Part shown: piece after piece, positions 37,972 to 47,056 of the stretch
Numbering within the stretch: position 1 is the stretch's first letter
Layout: each line of letters opens with the position of its first letter
DNA from: Bacteroidota bacterium
Lineage (GTDB): Bacteria > Bacteroidota > Bacteroidia > Bacteroidales > F082
Direction of reading: 5' to 3'
NCBI GenBank assembly: GCA_018816765.1
Contig: JAHIUX010000090.1
Coordinates: 1 to 64,000 of the forward strand
DNA: 64,000 nucleotides
Notes under the pieces: generated by a model
Database searches by the model: none
Told to the model about the DNA's origin: nothing
The model's input: the letters and a program-made list of their open reading frames with translations, nothing else
Made by a program: the position numbers and the translations under genes

Positions 37972-38799
37972 TTAATTTGTTTTCACAAAGATGGGATGAT
38001 AGGCATTGATTTGTCTCAACCCCCTTGTTCCTGAGGTGATTCCGATCTCAGCTTCACTGCAGATAAAGTAACCTCCTTTGACCAATGATTTTAATAGTTT
38101 CTTAATTATATATTGCCTTAAATCAGCCTTGTAATAAATCAGCACATTACTGCACATGATCAGGTCAAACTCACCAAAAAGGCTGTTGGGTGGTGCCTGT
38201 AAGTTTTCATTAAGCAAATCAAACTGTGAAAAATTGATTATTTTACGCAAGTGACCTGAGATTTGCCAATAATCACCTGACCGCCTAAAGTACTGATCCA
38301 GAAATGAAACACGCAGATTCTTCAATTGAGTTATGGGATATTTGCCTAGCAAAGCCTTGGCGATATTGTTTTCCTGAATGTCAGTGGCAAATATCCGGGT
38401 AACCTTTTTATTCGGTTGGAGCTTTAAATACTGGTCAACAAGCATGGCCAGCGAATAGGCTTCCTGTCCCCTGGCACAGCCAGCTGACCAAATCCTTAGC
38501 TCGTGTTTACTATCAGTTCTATTGTAAATGATGGGCAATATGACTGATTCGACCATGGCGAATATGAGCAGGTTGCGAAAAAACTCACTGTGCGAATTCA
38601 GTAGTTTTTGGATAAGTGATTCTATAAATTTTTCATCTTTCAGCAAATGCTCCACATACGCACTTTCCGACTCACAAGCACACAATTGCATTTGCTGGTT
38701 AAGCACCTTTTGGACGAAGTCTTCGTCGAAACGATGCAGGAGCAGTTTTTTTCTGTCTGCTAAAAGACCGGCAATGATGTCAAGTGCGTTGTTTTCCAT
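37972..38799 (-). CDS. CheR-type protein-glutamate methyltransferase
   Basis: A 275-residue SAM-dependent methyltransferase of the CheR family, which in chemotaxis methylates glutamates of receptors. Seen: the N-terminal helical domain with HSEFFRN (equivalent to TxFFR), the SAM-binding IWSAGCARGQEAYSLAM, FATDIQENNIAKALLGKYP, FSQFDLL and FDLIMCSNVLIYY. The start at the ATG at 38799 (MENNAL) fits better than a frame reaching into the upstream gene. No CheB, CheA, CheW or complete chemoreceptor is encoded in the window; the nearest candidate target is the 4HB-type sensor kinase just downstream. A role in modifying that kinase is inference. Confidence 0.88.
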   Translation of the reverse strand: MENNALDIIAGLLADRKKLLLHRFDEDFVQKVLNQQMQLCACESESAYVEHLLKDEKFIESLIQKLLNSHSEFFRNLLIFAMVESVILPIIYNRTDSKHELRIWSAGCARGQEAYSLAMLVDQYLKLQPNKKVTRIFATDIQENNIAKALLGKYPITQLKNLRVSFLDQYFRRSGDYWQISGHLRKIINFSQFDLLNENLQAPPNSLFGEFDLIMCSNVLIYYKADLRQYIIKKLLKSLVKGGYFICSEAEIGITSGTRGLRQINAYHPIFVKTN

Positions 38800-38831
38800 G
38801 ATATTTATTCCATATAGCTTAATCCTCAACC

Positions 38832-41663
38832 TCAATTATCAACTATCCTGTAGCGTTCGTTCTGGCCCATCATTTTTAACAATTCATTAATCTCAGATTT
38901 CAATGCGATCATTTTCAACTCCCTGCCCACAGTCAGGTTATTGAATCTTTCCAGTTCTTCCATCTTGCGCTTCAGTTCTGCTTCAGCCAATTTTGTTTGT
39001 GTAATGTTGCGGTGTGTTCCTACAATGCGTGTTGGGTTGCCATGCTCATCCCAGTCAACAGCACTTCCCTGGGTGTCAATCCATACAATTTCACCTTGTA
39101 GGGTAGTTTGCCGGTATTCGAAGCGGAAATTGGACCCTTTCGTTGAAAGAAACTGTGCGAAATACGCTTGAATTGCCCTACTGTCATCAGGATGAATGTT
39201 TTGCAGCCACTGAATATTTTGTGCCTGGTATTCGGGCAGTTCATAGCCAAGAATATGTGCGTACTGCTCGTTGACCAACACAACACCTGATTTGATATCG
39301 AGGTCAAACAGCCCAAGCTGAGAGGCCTCCATGGCCAGCCGAAGCCTGAGTTCGCTCTCTTTCAAGGCATCGGCTGCCTCCTTGTCTTTGGTAATATCGT
39401 GGCCATATATAGCAACACTGATTACCTCGTTTTCCCTGAACACCGGATAAATATAATTCATCATCCACCTGCCTGACCGGCAATCCTCGAACTGAACCGG
39501 CTTTTTTCGGTTGATGGCCTCTTTCATCCTGGCCCTCCGGTTTGGCACAACCTCCGGAGGTAAATAATCGAACACATCCTTTCCAATGGCTTCATCGAGT
39601 GTGGTATTCAGCCTTTTTGCAAATACATTGTTTGCGTCGAGTAATTTTCCCGTTGTATCCAGCATAAGCACCGATTCCTGTGAAGCGTTGAGAATGGCCC
39701 TGAGCTTTGCTTCGCTGTCGATGAGTTCCTTTTCTGCAATTAAGCGATCTGTTACATCCTGGTCTGATCCACGATAACCCACCAATTGCCCTTTTTCATC
39801 CAGAATTGGAGCCGCGTTGGTGGTTACCCAGATTTTTTCACCGCCTTTTTTTACGATTTGGTTGACGAAATTCGTGAAATATCGCTGATAAAGGAAGTCA
39901 TTGAAAATTTCTTCACAATACTCCTCTTTTAATTCGGGTGGAAACAAATCAAAGAAATATTTTTTACCAACCAGTTCCTCAGGTGCATAGCCGTATACTT
40001 CCGTTGCAATCGGACTAACAAAGGTATACAGTCCCTCTTTGTCAATTTCCCAAACGACCGCCTGAATCTGCTCGATCACCTGCCTGAAACGTGCTTCGTT
40101 CTTTTTCAGCGCTTTCTCAAGTTCATTCCGGTCAGTGATATCTCTCGTAACACCAATGATTCCGGTTGCTTCCAACTTTTCATTTCGCAGAAACCTCACC
40201 GATGACTCAACGTAAATCAATGAGCCGTTTTTATGATATTCTTCAAATTCAACATGTGCAACACGGTCAGGATCTGCTTCTCCGGTTTGCTCCATGGCCA
40301 GTTGCTCAGCGAGAATACCTTTTATCAGTTTCACCGATTCCGGGGGCATAACCTGGAACAGATGCTGGTTCATGCTCTCTTCAACACTGTATCCGTTAAG
40401 TCTTTCGATGGCTGGACTGATATAGGTGTAATAAAGATTCATGTCAAGGGTAAACAGCACATCAGTACTTTTTTCGGCCATGATGCGGTACTTCTCTTCA
40501 CTAAGCCTAAGTTCATTTTCAATCCGCTTTTTCTCCGTAATGTCAGTCACGATTGTTGCAAACTGACCTGACTGTGGACTATACGCCATCACGTCAAAAT
40601 ACTTGTCAAACTCGACCGAATAATTTTCTAAATGCATTGGTTTGCCTGACAAAGCCACTTTACCATAGTTCTCGATCCAATATTTTTCGGTTCGGGGCAA
40701 CACCTCAAGCACGGTTTTTCCGATACAGTCCTTCCGTTGCAGGCCGGTAATTTGCTCAAAGCTGTTGTTCATGTCCAAAAAGCGATAATCAACCACCTCA
40801 CCTTGTTTGTTCTGAATGATTTCGTGTAGACACAAACCTTGTAACATGCCAGATATCAACTTTTTATATTTCATTTCGCTGTTTGCAAGCACCTGTATTG
40901 CATCCTTTTTTTCAGAAATATCGCTGATAAAACACATAAAACGATCTCCCGGAAGCTTTACACCCTTAAAAGCCCACCACCTCAATTGCTTGTCTTTGCG
41001 CCTGATTTGCATCTCAACAAACACCTCGCCTGTTTCGGTAAGTATGTTAAAATGCTGCTTTCCAATATCTTTAGATCCGGATGGAAGCAATAAATCATAA
41101 TGTTGATTCAGCAATTCATTGGTTTCATACCCACTCATCAAAACGGCGGCATCATTTGCTTCTAAGAAAACTCCCTGTTCATCCAGAATAATTATACCTT
41201 CCGGTGCATGATTGATGTAGGACCGGAATTTTGATTCGCTTCGCCTGAGTTCTTCGATGGCATTTGCTTTTTCTTTGGCAACCACATTTTTAGCGATGCT
41301 CTCACGCACTGCAAATGGCAATCGTTTCATATTTTCTTTTAAAATATAGTCGTCAGCACCCGAACGGATACAGTTAACCGCAATTTCTTCGTTACGCGAT
41401 CCGGTCGTAATAATAACAGGCAGTAAGGGATCAAATTTCTTTGCAATCTGAAGGGCTGCCAGCCCATTGAATGTGGGCATAAAGTAGTCGGCAATCACCA
41501 CATTGGGGCGAAAATCGATGAGGCAAGTCCGAAACGAGGCTTCATCTTCAACAATTATTGCTTCAACATGAAGTCCTTCAGCCAATAAAATTTTGACAGC
41601 CAATTCGTAATCGACTTTAGTATCCTCAACAAAAACAAGGCGTAGTTTTTCCATTTTTGTCAT
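38832..41663 (-). CDS. REC-(PAS)6 protein without a recognised output domain
   Basis: A 943-residue soluble protein. The N-terminal receiver (VFVEDTKVDYE, Asp in VVIADYFMPTFNG, YILKEN) covers about 5-125. Six PAS domains follow, starting near 147 (INHAPEGIIILDE), 267, 392 (MAEKSTDVLFTLD), 520 (IEQIQAVVWEIDK), 648 and 772 (AMEASQLGLFDLD), each linked by DITE/DVTD-type ends. The protein then ends with a helix, LTVGRELKMIALKSEINELL, that in other multi-PAS proteins precedes or replaces an output domain. There is no HisKA, HATPase, GGDEF or HTH. It is first in the signalling array, 33 nt before cheR, and may act as a phosphorylation-dependent sensory scaffold. Confidence 0.88.
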   Translation of the reverse strand: MTKMEKLRLVFVEDTKVDYELAVKILLAEGLHVEAIIVEDEASFRTCLIDFRPNVVIADYFMPTFNGLAALQIAKKFDPLLPVIITTGSRNEEIAVNCIRSGADDYILKENMKRLPFAVRESIAKNVVAKEKANAIEELRRSESKFRSYINHAPEGIIILDEQGVFLEANDAAVLMSGYETNELLNQHYDLLLPSGSKDIGKQHFNILTETGEVFVEMQIRRKDKQLRWWAFKGVKLPGDRFMCFISDISEKKDAIQVLANSEMKYKKLISGMLQGLCLHEIIQNKQGEVVDYRFLDMNNSFEQITGLQRKDCIGKTVLEVLPRTEKYWIENYGKVALSGKPMHLENYSVEFDKYFDVMAYSPQSGQFATIVTDITEKKRIENELRLSEEKYRIMAEKSTDVLFTLDMNLYYTYISPAIERLNGYSVEESMNQHLFQVMPPESVKLIKGILAEQLAMEQTGEADPDRVAHVEFEEYHKNGSLIYVESSVRFLRNEKLEATGIIGVTRDITDRNELEKALKKNEARFRQVIEQIQAVVWEIDKEGLYTFVSPIATEVYGYAPEELVGKKYFFDLFPPELKEEYCEEIFNDFLYQRYFTNFVNQIVKKGGEKIWVTTNAAPILDEKGQLVGYRGSDQDVTDRLIAEKELIDSEAKLRAILNASQESVLMLDTTGKLLDANNVFAKRLNTTLDEAIGKDVFDYLPPEVVPNRRARMKEAINRKKPVQFEDCRSGRWMMNYIYPVFRENEVISVAIYGHDITKDKEAADALKESELRLRLAMEASQLGLFDLDIKSGVVLVNEQYAHILGYELPEYQAQNIQWLQNIHPDDSRAIQAYFAQFLSTKGSNFRFEYRQTTLQGEIVWIDTQGSAVDWDEHGNPTRIVGTHRNITQTKLAEAELKRKMEELERFNNLTVGRELKMIALKSEINELLKMMGQNERYRIVDN

Positions 41664-42236
41664 AATTTGGTTAGATCAGTAAGAATCCCTGGCAGCAACG
41701 CAAACTTTGCAACTGTATAAGCTGAGAGATAAGAATAATAATGTGAAAAACTTCCGGAATTTAACACAAGGCACCTATTGGGTATCGAGCCCAAAAATAC
41801 ACCTGAAACACCGGTTATATTCTTGATTTCTTGCATGAATGAACCCTCAATTAAAACCAATGCAGGTCAGTTCATCTTGCAGACCGGCAATGTCAAATTT
41901 TGTGTGCTAATGTAATTCAATTCACTAACATAAGCAAAAGTAATCACAGATCAATGGATATACTCAAATTTTACTGAAACCCGGTTACATTTTAACGGGC
42001 AGTTCACTTTCACAATGATTGCAACTATGCTAACTCAAGGCAAGCAAGCAGGTGTTCTTTTATAAATTTTCAGGAGCCCAAACCCGCATGTATCCAACTG
42101 AACGATGAAGGCTAAATCAACAAAAGGAAATGTGCATTTTATTGGTTCATTAATGAAATAAAGTATATATCACAGCAATTAACAGGTTATGAATAAGATA
42201 ACGCACCTGACAATTTGGGTAATGAGCACGAAATTC
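41664..42236. other. 573-nt non-coding stretch upstream of the signalling array
   Basis: An AT-rich gap between the LysM glucosaminidase gene and the REC-PAS gene, both on the minus strand. No credible coding frame, tRNA, repeat array or strong terminator was seen. It is the longest gap in the window and the natural place for the control region of the signalling array. Confidence 0.6.
41935..41968 (-). promoter_or_regulatory. Candidate promoter of the signalling array
   Basis: On the minus strand TTTG (41965-41968) is followed after 22 nt by TACTTTTG (41935-41942), close to the Bacteroidota promoter pattern though the spacer is one base long. It would leave a leader of roughly 260 nt before the REC-PAS start codon. 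Confidence 0.35.
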
Positions 42237-43205
42237 TTACCGGAGTTTAATTGATTTTCCCGTAACTAGCTGGTTTTCATTCTCCAGCCCATTTCTCCGC
42301 AGTAAGGCTTTTAGCCTGATTCCATATAGCTGTGAAATCCCATACAGGGTTTCGCCCTCCTTCAGGGTATGCGTCTTCTGTTCCACAGATTTGTTGCGCT
42401 TTTTCTGAAGGTAAATCACCTGTCCGGCGCGAAGGCTATCGCTTTTGCTGAGTTCGTTGTATTTTGCAATCTGCCAGCTGTAGATGGCAAATTCGTGGGC
42501 CAGTGAGGCGATGTCGTCACCCTGAACTGCAAAAACAAGCTTCTTACCGTTTGTTACATATACTCTCCGGCCCGATGCTGCCTTTTCGGCAAACTTAAAC
42601 TGGGTGGTATCCACGGGCACAAACACATGACTGGGCACAGCCGCCTGTTTCACTGGTTCATGCCTTGTTTTTTTGTGTAGCTGATGATCATACTGTTCTA
42701 ATCCATATTTCTCGATGATGCGGATAAGCAATTCCGGATAAAGCGGGTTTGTGGCGTATCCGGCTTTGCTTAACCCATGGGCCCAAGCCTTGTAATCCTT
42801 AATGTTCAAATCGAAAAGAAAGGCATAACGGGGTCTTTGTGTCAGAAACTCAGCATGGTCTTCATACGATTCCTCGGGCGTTTTATATGCCCTGAAGCAC
42901 TCGTTTTTTTCATCATCATCCATATAAAAAGATCGTCCCTTCCACCCCACGTGGCATTTTATGCCAAAATGGTTATTGGCATGGCGGGCCAAATTACTGT
43001 TGCCGCTTCCCGACTCAAGGATGCCCTGCGCCAGGGTGATGGAGGCCGGAATTTTGTATTTGTGCATTTCCTGAACAGCAAGGTCTTTATACTGTTCAAT
43101 ATATTCCTCCGTGCTGTATTTTTTTGCCTGAGCAAATAATCCGTTCAAACCGACAAGCAGGCACAGGGCAGGCATGATCGCAAAACGGATTATAAAATGC
43201 GTCAT
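42237..43205 (-). CDS. Secreted glucosaminidase with LysM domains
   Basis: A 322-residue exported peptidoglycan hydrolase. An N-terminal signal (about 8-25, ending GLFAQ) is followed by a GH73-like N-acetylglucosaminidase domain (about 32-180), with the probable catalytic Glu in ITLAQGILESGSGNS and the motifs NNHFGIKC and RAYKTPEESYEDHAEFL. Two LysM-type carbohydrate-binding segments follow: a degenerate one (about 220-270) and a good one at the C-terminus (HTLKEGETLYGISQLYGI). It would cut glycan strands during growth or division. It is divergent from rsmG and probably a single gene. Confidence 0.9.
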   Translation of the reverse strand: MTHFIIRFAIMPALCLLVGLNGLFAQAKKYSTEEYIEQYKDLAVQEMHKYKIPASITLAQGILESGSGNSNLARHANNHFGIKCHVGWKGRSFYMDDDEKNECFRAYKTPEESYEDHAEFLTQRPRYAFLFDLNIKDYKAWAHGLSKAGYATNPLYPELLIRIIEKYGLEQYDHQLHKKTRHEPVKQAAVPSHVFVPVDTTQFKFAEKAASGRRVYVTNGKKLVFAVQGDDIASLAHEFAIYSWQIAKYNELSKSDSLRAGQVIYLQKKRNKSVEQKTHTLKEGETLYGISQLYGIRLKALLRRNGLENENQLVTGKSIKLR

Positions 43206-43225
43206 AAGGCTAGAGCGTTGAATTG

Positions 43226-43233
43226 CAAAAATA
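43226..43233 (-). promoter_or_regulatory. Candidate -7 box of the glucosaminidase gene
   Basis: The minus strand reads TATTTTTG (TAnnTTTG), 20 nt before the start codon. No -33 TTG is seen at the usual distance. Confidence 0.35.
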
Positions 43234-43335
43234 ACGCTTAGTATAGGCCGCTTATGTTATTTCGGGCCGACTTATTCACATGACCATGTTATTAGCCATG
43301 ATTTTCAGGTTAAATCAAACCGAAGTGCTTTTCGC

Positions 43336-43343
43336 TACCTTTG
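43336..43343 (+). promoter_or_regulatory. Candidate -7 box of rsmG
   Basis: TACCTTTG is an exact match to TAnnTTTG and identical to the rpmH box, 23 nt before the chosen ATG at 43367. This supports that start over in-frame ATGs upstream. No good -33 element is visible. Confidence 0.5.
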
Positions 43344-43366
43344 CCATTGTATCAAGTCGGGCAACT

Positions 43367-43990
43367 ATGGATCGCATCAAACATTATTTTCCCACACTGA
43401 GCACAAAACAGCTCGGACAACTGGAAGCACTTTACCCATTTTATCTGGAATGGAACAGCAAAATCAATGTGATTTCGCGTAAAGACATGGACCACTTTTA
43501 TGAGCACCATGTGCTTCACAGCCTGGCCATTGCAAAATACATTTCGTTTGTGAAGGGCACAAGCCTGCTTGATGTGGGCACTGGTGGTGGGTTTCCGGGC
43601 ATCCCGCTGGCTATCCTATTTCCTGATTCAGATTTCTTTCTTGTCGACAGCATCGGAAAGAAAATCATGGTCGTTAATCAGGCCACTGAAGCGCTCGGTT
43701 TGAACAATGTGAAGGCCCGGCACGCAAGGGCCGAATCGGTCAACCAGCAATTCGATTATGTGATCAGCCGGGCAGTGGCTGCTTTGCCTGATTTCGTGGC
43801 TTATGCCGACCGGAAATTTCACACCCGCAACAAAAACGCCCGCCCGAATGGAATCCTTTATCTGAAAGGCGGCGACCTCAGTAGAGAACTCGATCAGCTG
43901 AATAAGCGATGGGTGAAGCAGGTGCAACCCGTTTCACAGTGGTTTAGCGAGGCATATTTCGAGACAAAATACCTTGTCCACATGTATTAA
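43367..43990 (+). CDS. rsmG: 16S rRNA (guanine-N7)-methyltransferase RsmG
   Basis: Methylates G527 of 16S rRNA with SAM; also known as GidB, and loss gives low-level streptomycin resistance in other bacteria. The ATG at 43367 (MDRIKHYF) gives 207 residues, the normal size. Motifs: WNSKINVISRKDMDHFYEHHVLHSL, the SAM loop LLDVGTGGGFPGIPLAI, and VISRAVAALPDF. Frames extending upstream to 43280 were rejected because they contain the likely promoter box. Confidence 0.95.
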   Translation: MDRIKHYFPTLSTKQLGQLEALYPFYLEWNSKINVISRKDMDHFYEHHVLHSLAIAKYISFVKGTSLLDVGTGGGFPGIPLAILFPDSDFFLVDSIGKKIMVVNQATEALGLNNVKARHARAESVNQQFDYVISRAVAALPDFVAYADRKFHTRNKNARPNGILYLKGGDLSRELDQLNKRWVKQVQPVSQWFSEAYFETKYLVHMY

Positions 43991-44118
43991 AAAACAGTTT
44001 CATATCGGGTGTGATTCAACATGCTGATTTGAAAGTTTTGTATCAAATTTTTATTCTGTCAAACTTGCAATTAATAATTAATTTAGCCGCTAATTAAACT
44101 CAAACACATTTAAATTTT

Positions 44119-45513
44119 ATGGAAAAGATTAGAGCTTCATTAAGAGAATCTGCAACCGCAAGATGGATTGCATTGGGATTGATTTCGTTGACCATGTTTT
44201 TCGCTTATTTCTTCGTGGATGTTGCTGCTCCTTTGCAAAGTTTACTTGAAAGAAATCATGGATGGTCACCAGAAACTTTTGGCATGCTTGGTGGCTCTGA
44301 GTTCTTTTTAAATGTTTTTGCTTTTTTCCTTATCTTGTCTGGTATTATCCTGGATAAGATGGGAATACGTTTCACGATCATCACCGCTGGTTTAGCTATG
44401 GTGATTGGTGGTGTTATAAAGTATTATGCTTTGACAGAAGCGTTCGCCCATACTGGTCTTTCAACATGGCTCGACACATTCTGGGTTGCTGTTCCAGCCT
44501 CTGCCAAATTGGCATTTTTCGGATTTGCGATATTTGGTGTCGGAGTAGAAATGGCAGGTATTACTGTATCAAAAACCATAGTGAAGTGGTTTAAAGGCAA
44601 AGAATTGGCTTTGGCCATGGGCCTCGAAATGGCAACTGCACGCTTGGGCGTCTTTGCAGTTTTTCGTCTGTCGCCAATTTTTGCCGAAAACGGCGGAGCT
44701 GTGAATGCTATATTCTGGGGGGTAGCGTTTCTTTGTGTTGGTTTCCTTACTTTCTTTATCTACACCTTCATGGATTCCCGACTTGACAAAGAAGTTGGTG
44801 CTGATGGAAACAGTGCACCCGAAGAAGAGTTTCGCCTTAGCGACATCTGGTTGATTCTTAAAAATCCTGGATTCATTGCTATTGCTGGCTTGTGTGTGTT
44901 ATTTTATTCAGCAATTTTTCCATTTCAAAAGTTCGCGACAGATATGCTTTCATCAAAATTGGATATTAGCATTAAAGACGCAGCGGCCATGTTCTCATTT
45001 TTCCCTATCGGTGCGATGATTCTAACTCCCTTTATCGGAGCCTTCTTGGATAAAAAGGGACTCGGCGCTTCAATGATGCTGTATGGCGCAATCCTGCTTA
45101 CAGTCTCTCACCTGGTTTTTGCTCTCGTACCGGCTGAATTGTTCACCCCGGTTGTTGCTTATGCAACAATTGTAATACTCGGATTGGCATTTTCATTGGT
45201 TCCAGCATCCATGTGGCCCTCAATCCCTAAAATTGTTGAAGAACGCTTTCTTGGATCTGCCTATGGGCTTACCTTTTGGATTCAAAACATTGGCCTGCTT
45301 GCCGTTCCAATTCTCATCGGCTGGTCATTGATTGCGGCTAATCCTGGGGTTGCAGAAGCAATTAAGGGTGGTGATCTTACTGCTAAATATAATTACACAG
45401 TACCCGAACTTATTTTTGCCGGTTTTGGCGTTGCAGCAATGGCGCTTTCAATCATCCTAAAAAGAGTTGATAAGCGTCAGGGATATGGCCTTGACCTTCC
45501 AAATAAGAAGTAA
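44119..45513 (+). CDS. MFS transporter, MFSD1-like
   Basis: A 464-residue inner-membrane carrier with about twelve transmembrane helices. The central segment (FGVGVEMAGITVSKTIVKWFKGKELALAMGLEMATARLG) resembles the eukaryotic lysosomal dipeptide transporter MFSD1 (WFKGKEL...ARIG), as does the later GSAYGLTFWIQNIGLL segment. Related carriers are common in Bacteroidota and largely uncharacterised. A hydrophilic loop at about 220-245 separates the two halves. The gene stands alone, followed by a strong bidirectional terminator. Dipeptide transport is inference from family resemblance and from the dipeptidase gene 1.6 kb away. Confidence 0.85.
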   Translation: MEKIRASLRESATARWIALGLISLTMFFAYFFVDVAAPLQSLLERNHGWSPETFGMLGGSEFFLNVFAFFLILSGIILDKMGIRFTIITAGLAMVIGGVIKYYALTEAFAHTGLSTWLDTFWVAVPASAKLAFFGFAIFGVGVEMAGITVSKTIVKWFKGKELALAMGLEMATARLGVFAVFRLSPIFAENGGAVNAIFWGVAFLCVGFLTFFIYTFMDSRLDKEVGADGNSAPEEEFRLSDIWLILKNPGFIAIAGLCVLFYSAIFPFQKFATDMLSSKLDISIKDAAAMFSFFPIGAMILTPFIGAFLDKKGLGASMMLYGAILLTVSHLVFALVPAELFTPVVAYATIVILGLAFSLVPASMWPSIPKIVEERFLGSAYGLTFWIQNIGLLAVPILIGWSLIAANPGVAEAIKGGDLTAKYNYTVPELIFAGFGVAAMALSIILKRVDKRQGYGLDLPNKK

Positions 45514-45535
45514 ATTCGCACATCGAACGTATCTT

Positions 45536-45573
45536 AAAAAGATGGCCATTCAGTTCATGGCCATCTTTTTTTT
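45536..45573. terminator. Bidirectional intrinsic terminator
   Basis: A perfect 9-bp inverted repeat GATGGCCAT / ATGGCCATC (45541-45565) with a 7-nt loop, flanked by AAAAA on the left and nine T on the right. It serves the MFS gene on the plus strand and probably the converging aminotransferase gene on the minus strand, whose stop codon abuts it. Confidence 0.88.
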
Positions 45574-46874
45574 TACAATGCATTAAACCATGCTACCAGC
45601 ATCCTGACGCCATTGGCTACTTTAGGGCATTCCTGATCATAGAATTCACTATTCAGTTTCATCTCTTTGTACTTCCCCTCGAGCGCATCAAGGGCATTTC
45701 TGCCATCAAAGTCAACGTAAGCCATACGGGCAACAAGTTCTTCGGGTTGGTGCCCGAAATCGACCCCGGGAAGCATCGCCACGCCCGTGTCGTTCAGCAA
45801 GTGTTCGCACATTTCAACGGAAGTAAGTATGCCTTTGGCCGCCAGCTTCTCTCTGAAATACCCGAAGTCAGGGAAAAGGTAAAACCCGCCTTGAGGCAAT
45901 GGCACTGTGATGTGGTTGGTTTCAAGCATGCCACGAATGGTTTTCGATAAAAACCGCAATATTCTTCTTGATTTTTCAAGGTAATCATCAATAAAAGCTC
46001 CTCCTTCGAAAGCAGTAACTGCCGCATATTGTATTGGTGCTGAAGTCGAAGTGAATGTTTCACTGGCCACTATGGCCATTGCATCGCGCAGCCAATGCAG
46101 CTCCGAAGGAAAGCTGAAAGTCCCCAGCCGCCAGCCCCCAGCTCCGCACCATTTGCTCAAACCGCTGCTGATGATGGTTCCCTCAGGATAGTAACGGGCG
46201 ACGGATACATGCTGGCCCTGGTGATGGATCATGCCATAAATCTCATCACTCACAAGCACAATGTGGTATTTTCGGGCAACGGTTGCCAGCTGCTTAAGTT
46301 TTTCGACAGGATAGGTACAGCCGGTCGGGTTGGATGGATAGTTTAGGATCACGACCCGTGGGCGGTTGGGATCAGCCCTGCAGATGAGGTCAAGCTTCTC
46401 GGGACTTAGGCGGTAATTATTCTCTGCCGTTGTTGCCACCCAATGCACATGTCTGCCTGCGATGCGCGCCTGCGGGAAATATGAAACCCACGACGGGATC
46501 GGAATGATCAGGTCGCCATAATACACCAGCTGTAAAATAAAGATAAGCTCTTTCGAGCCCGGCCCGATCAGGATGTTATCCGGATTGTCCATGCACCGTT
46601 GGGTCCTGAAATTGAAGCCTGCAATGGCTTCCCTGAGCTGTTTAAGTCCTTTCACCGGCAGGTAGTCCTTTTCATGGGCATGCAACCTGAGAGATTCAAC
46701 AACAGGTTCCGGCACAGGAAAAGGTGACTGTCCAAGGCCAAAGCGATAAATCTGCCTGCCCTGGCTGATGAGCTGCTGGCTCCGTTCGTTGATGGCCAGT
46801 GTGGATGATTGTGTCAGCCCGCGGACGTTTAAATTCAGGTTGACCGGTAAGGTGTTTCGCGCAATTTTACCCAT
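45573..46874 (-). CDS. PLP-dependent class I/II aminotransferase
   Basis: A 433-residue fold-type I aminotransferase. Seen: the substrate-side GQSPFPVPEPV region, Tyr/Gly-rich YLPVKGLKQLREAIAGF, the NYPSNPTG motif, SDEIYGMIHHQ, the Schiff-base Lys in SSGLSKWCGAGGWRLG, and the C-terminal Arg region VARMAYVDFDG. It resembles aspartate/aromatic aminotransferases; the substrate cannot be fixed. The start at the ATG at 46874 (MGKIAR) removes a 15-residue extension. It is convergent with the MFS transporter and divergent from pepD. Confidence 0.87.
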   Translation of the reverse strand: MGKIARNTLPVNLNLNVRGLTQSSTLAINERSQQLISQGRQIYRFGLGQSPFPVPEPVVESLRLHAHEKDYLPVKGLKQLREAIAGFNFRTQRCMDNPDNILIGPGSKELIFILQLVYYGDLIIPIPSWVSYFPQARIAGRHVHWVATTAENNYRLSPEKLDLICRADPNRPRVVILNYPSNPTGCTYPVEKLKQLATVARKYHIVLVSDEIYGMIHHQGQHVSVARYYPEGTIISSGLSKWCGAGGWRLGTFSFPSELHWLRDAMAIVASETFTSTSAPIQYAAVTAFEGGAFIDDYLEKSRRILRFLSKTIRGMLETNHITVPLPQGGFYLFPDFGYFREKLAAKGILTSVEMCEHLLNDTGVAMLPGVDFGHQPEELVARMAYVDFDGRNALDALEGKYKEMKLNSEFYDQECPKVANGVRMLVAWFNAL

Positions 46875-47056
46875 AATATCAAGTTTTGCCAGTAAATATA
46901 GGCATTTTTGTGCTAACAATTGCTTTTTTCCACGATTGGCACCAGGGCGATTTAACGAATATTAACCCTTGTCAACATGATTTTAAACAGCTGAATCATC
47001 CTTTTTGTGTACTTTTACAGTCGCAGAAATTTATCTATATACTTACACGATATTTT

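Noticed and set aside
18227-41663. Reading the kinase array as a defence island or a PUL-type hybrid two-component system
   Set aside because: No nuclease, reverse transcriptase, toxin or phage gene is present, and there is no SusC/SusD, glycoside hydrolase or AraC-type hybrid regulator.
41660-41860. Short minus-strand frame upstream of the REC-PAS gene
   Set aside because: 66 codons, no ribosome-binding or family signal, lies in the likely leader of the array.
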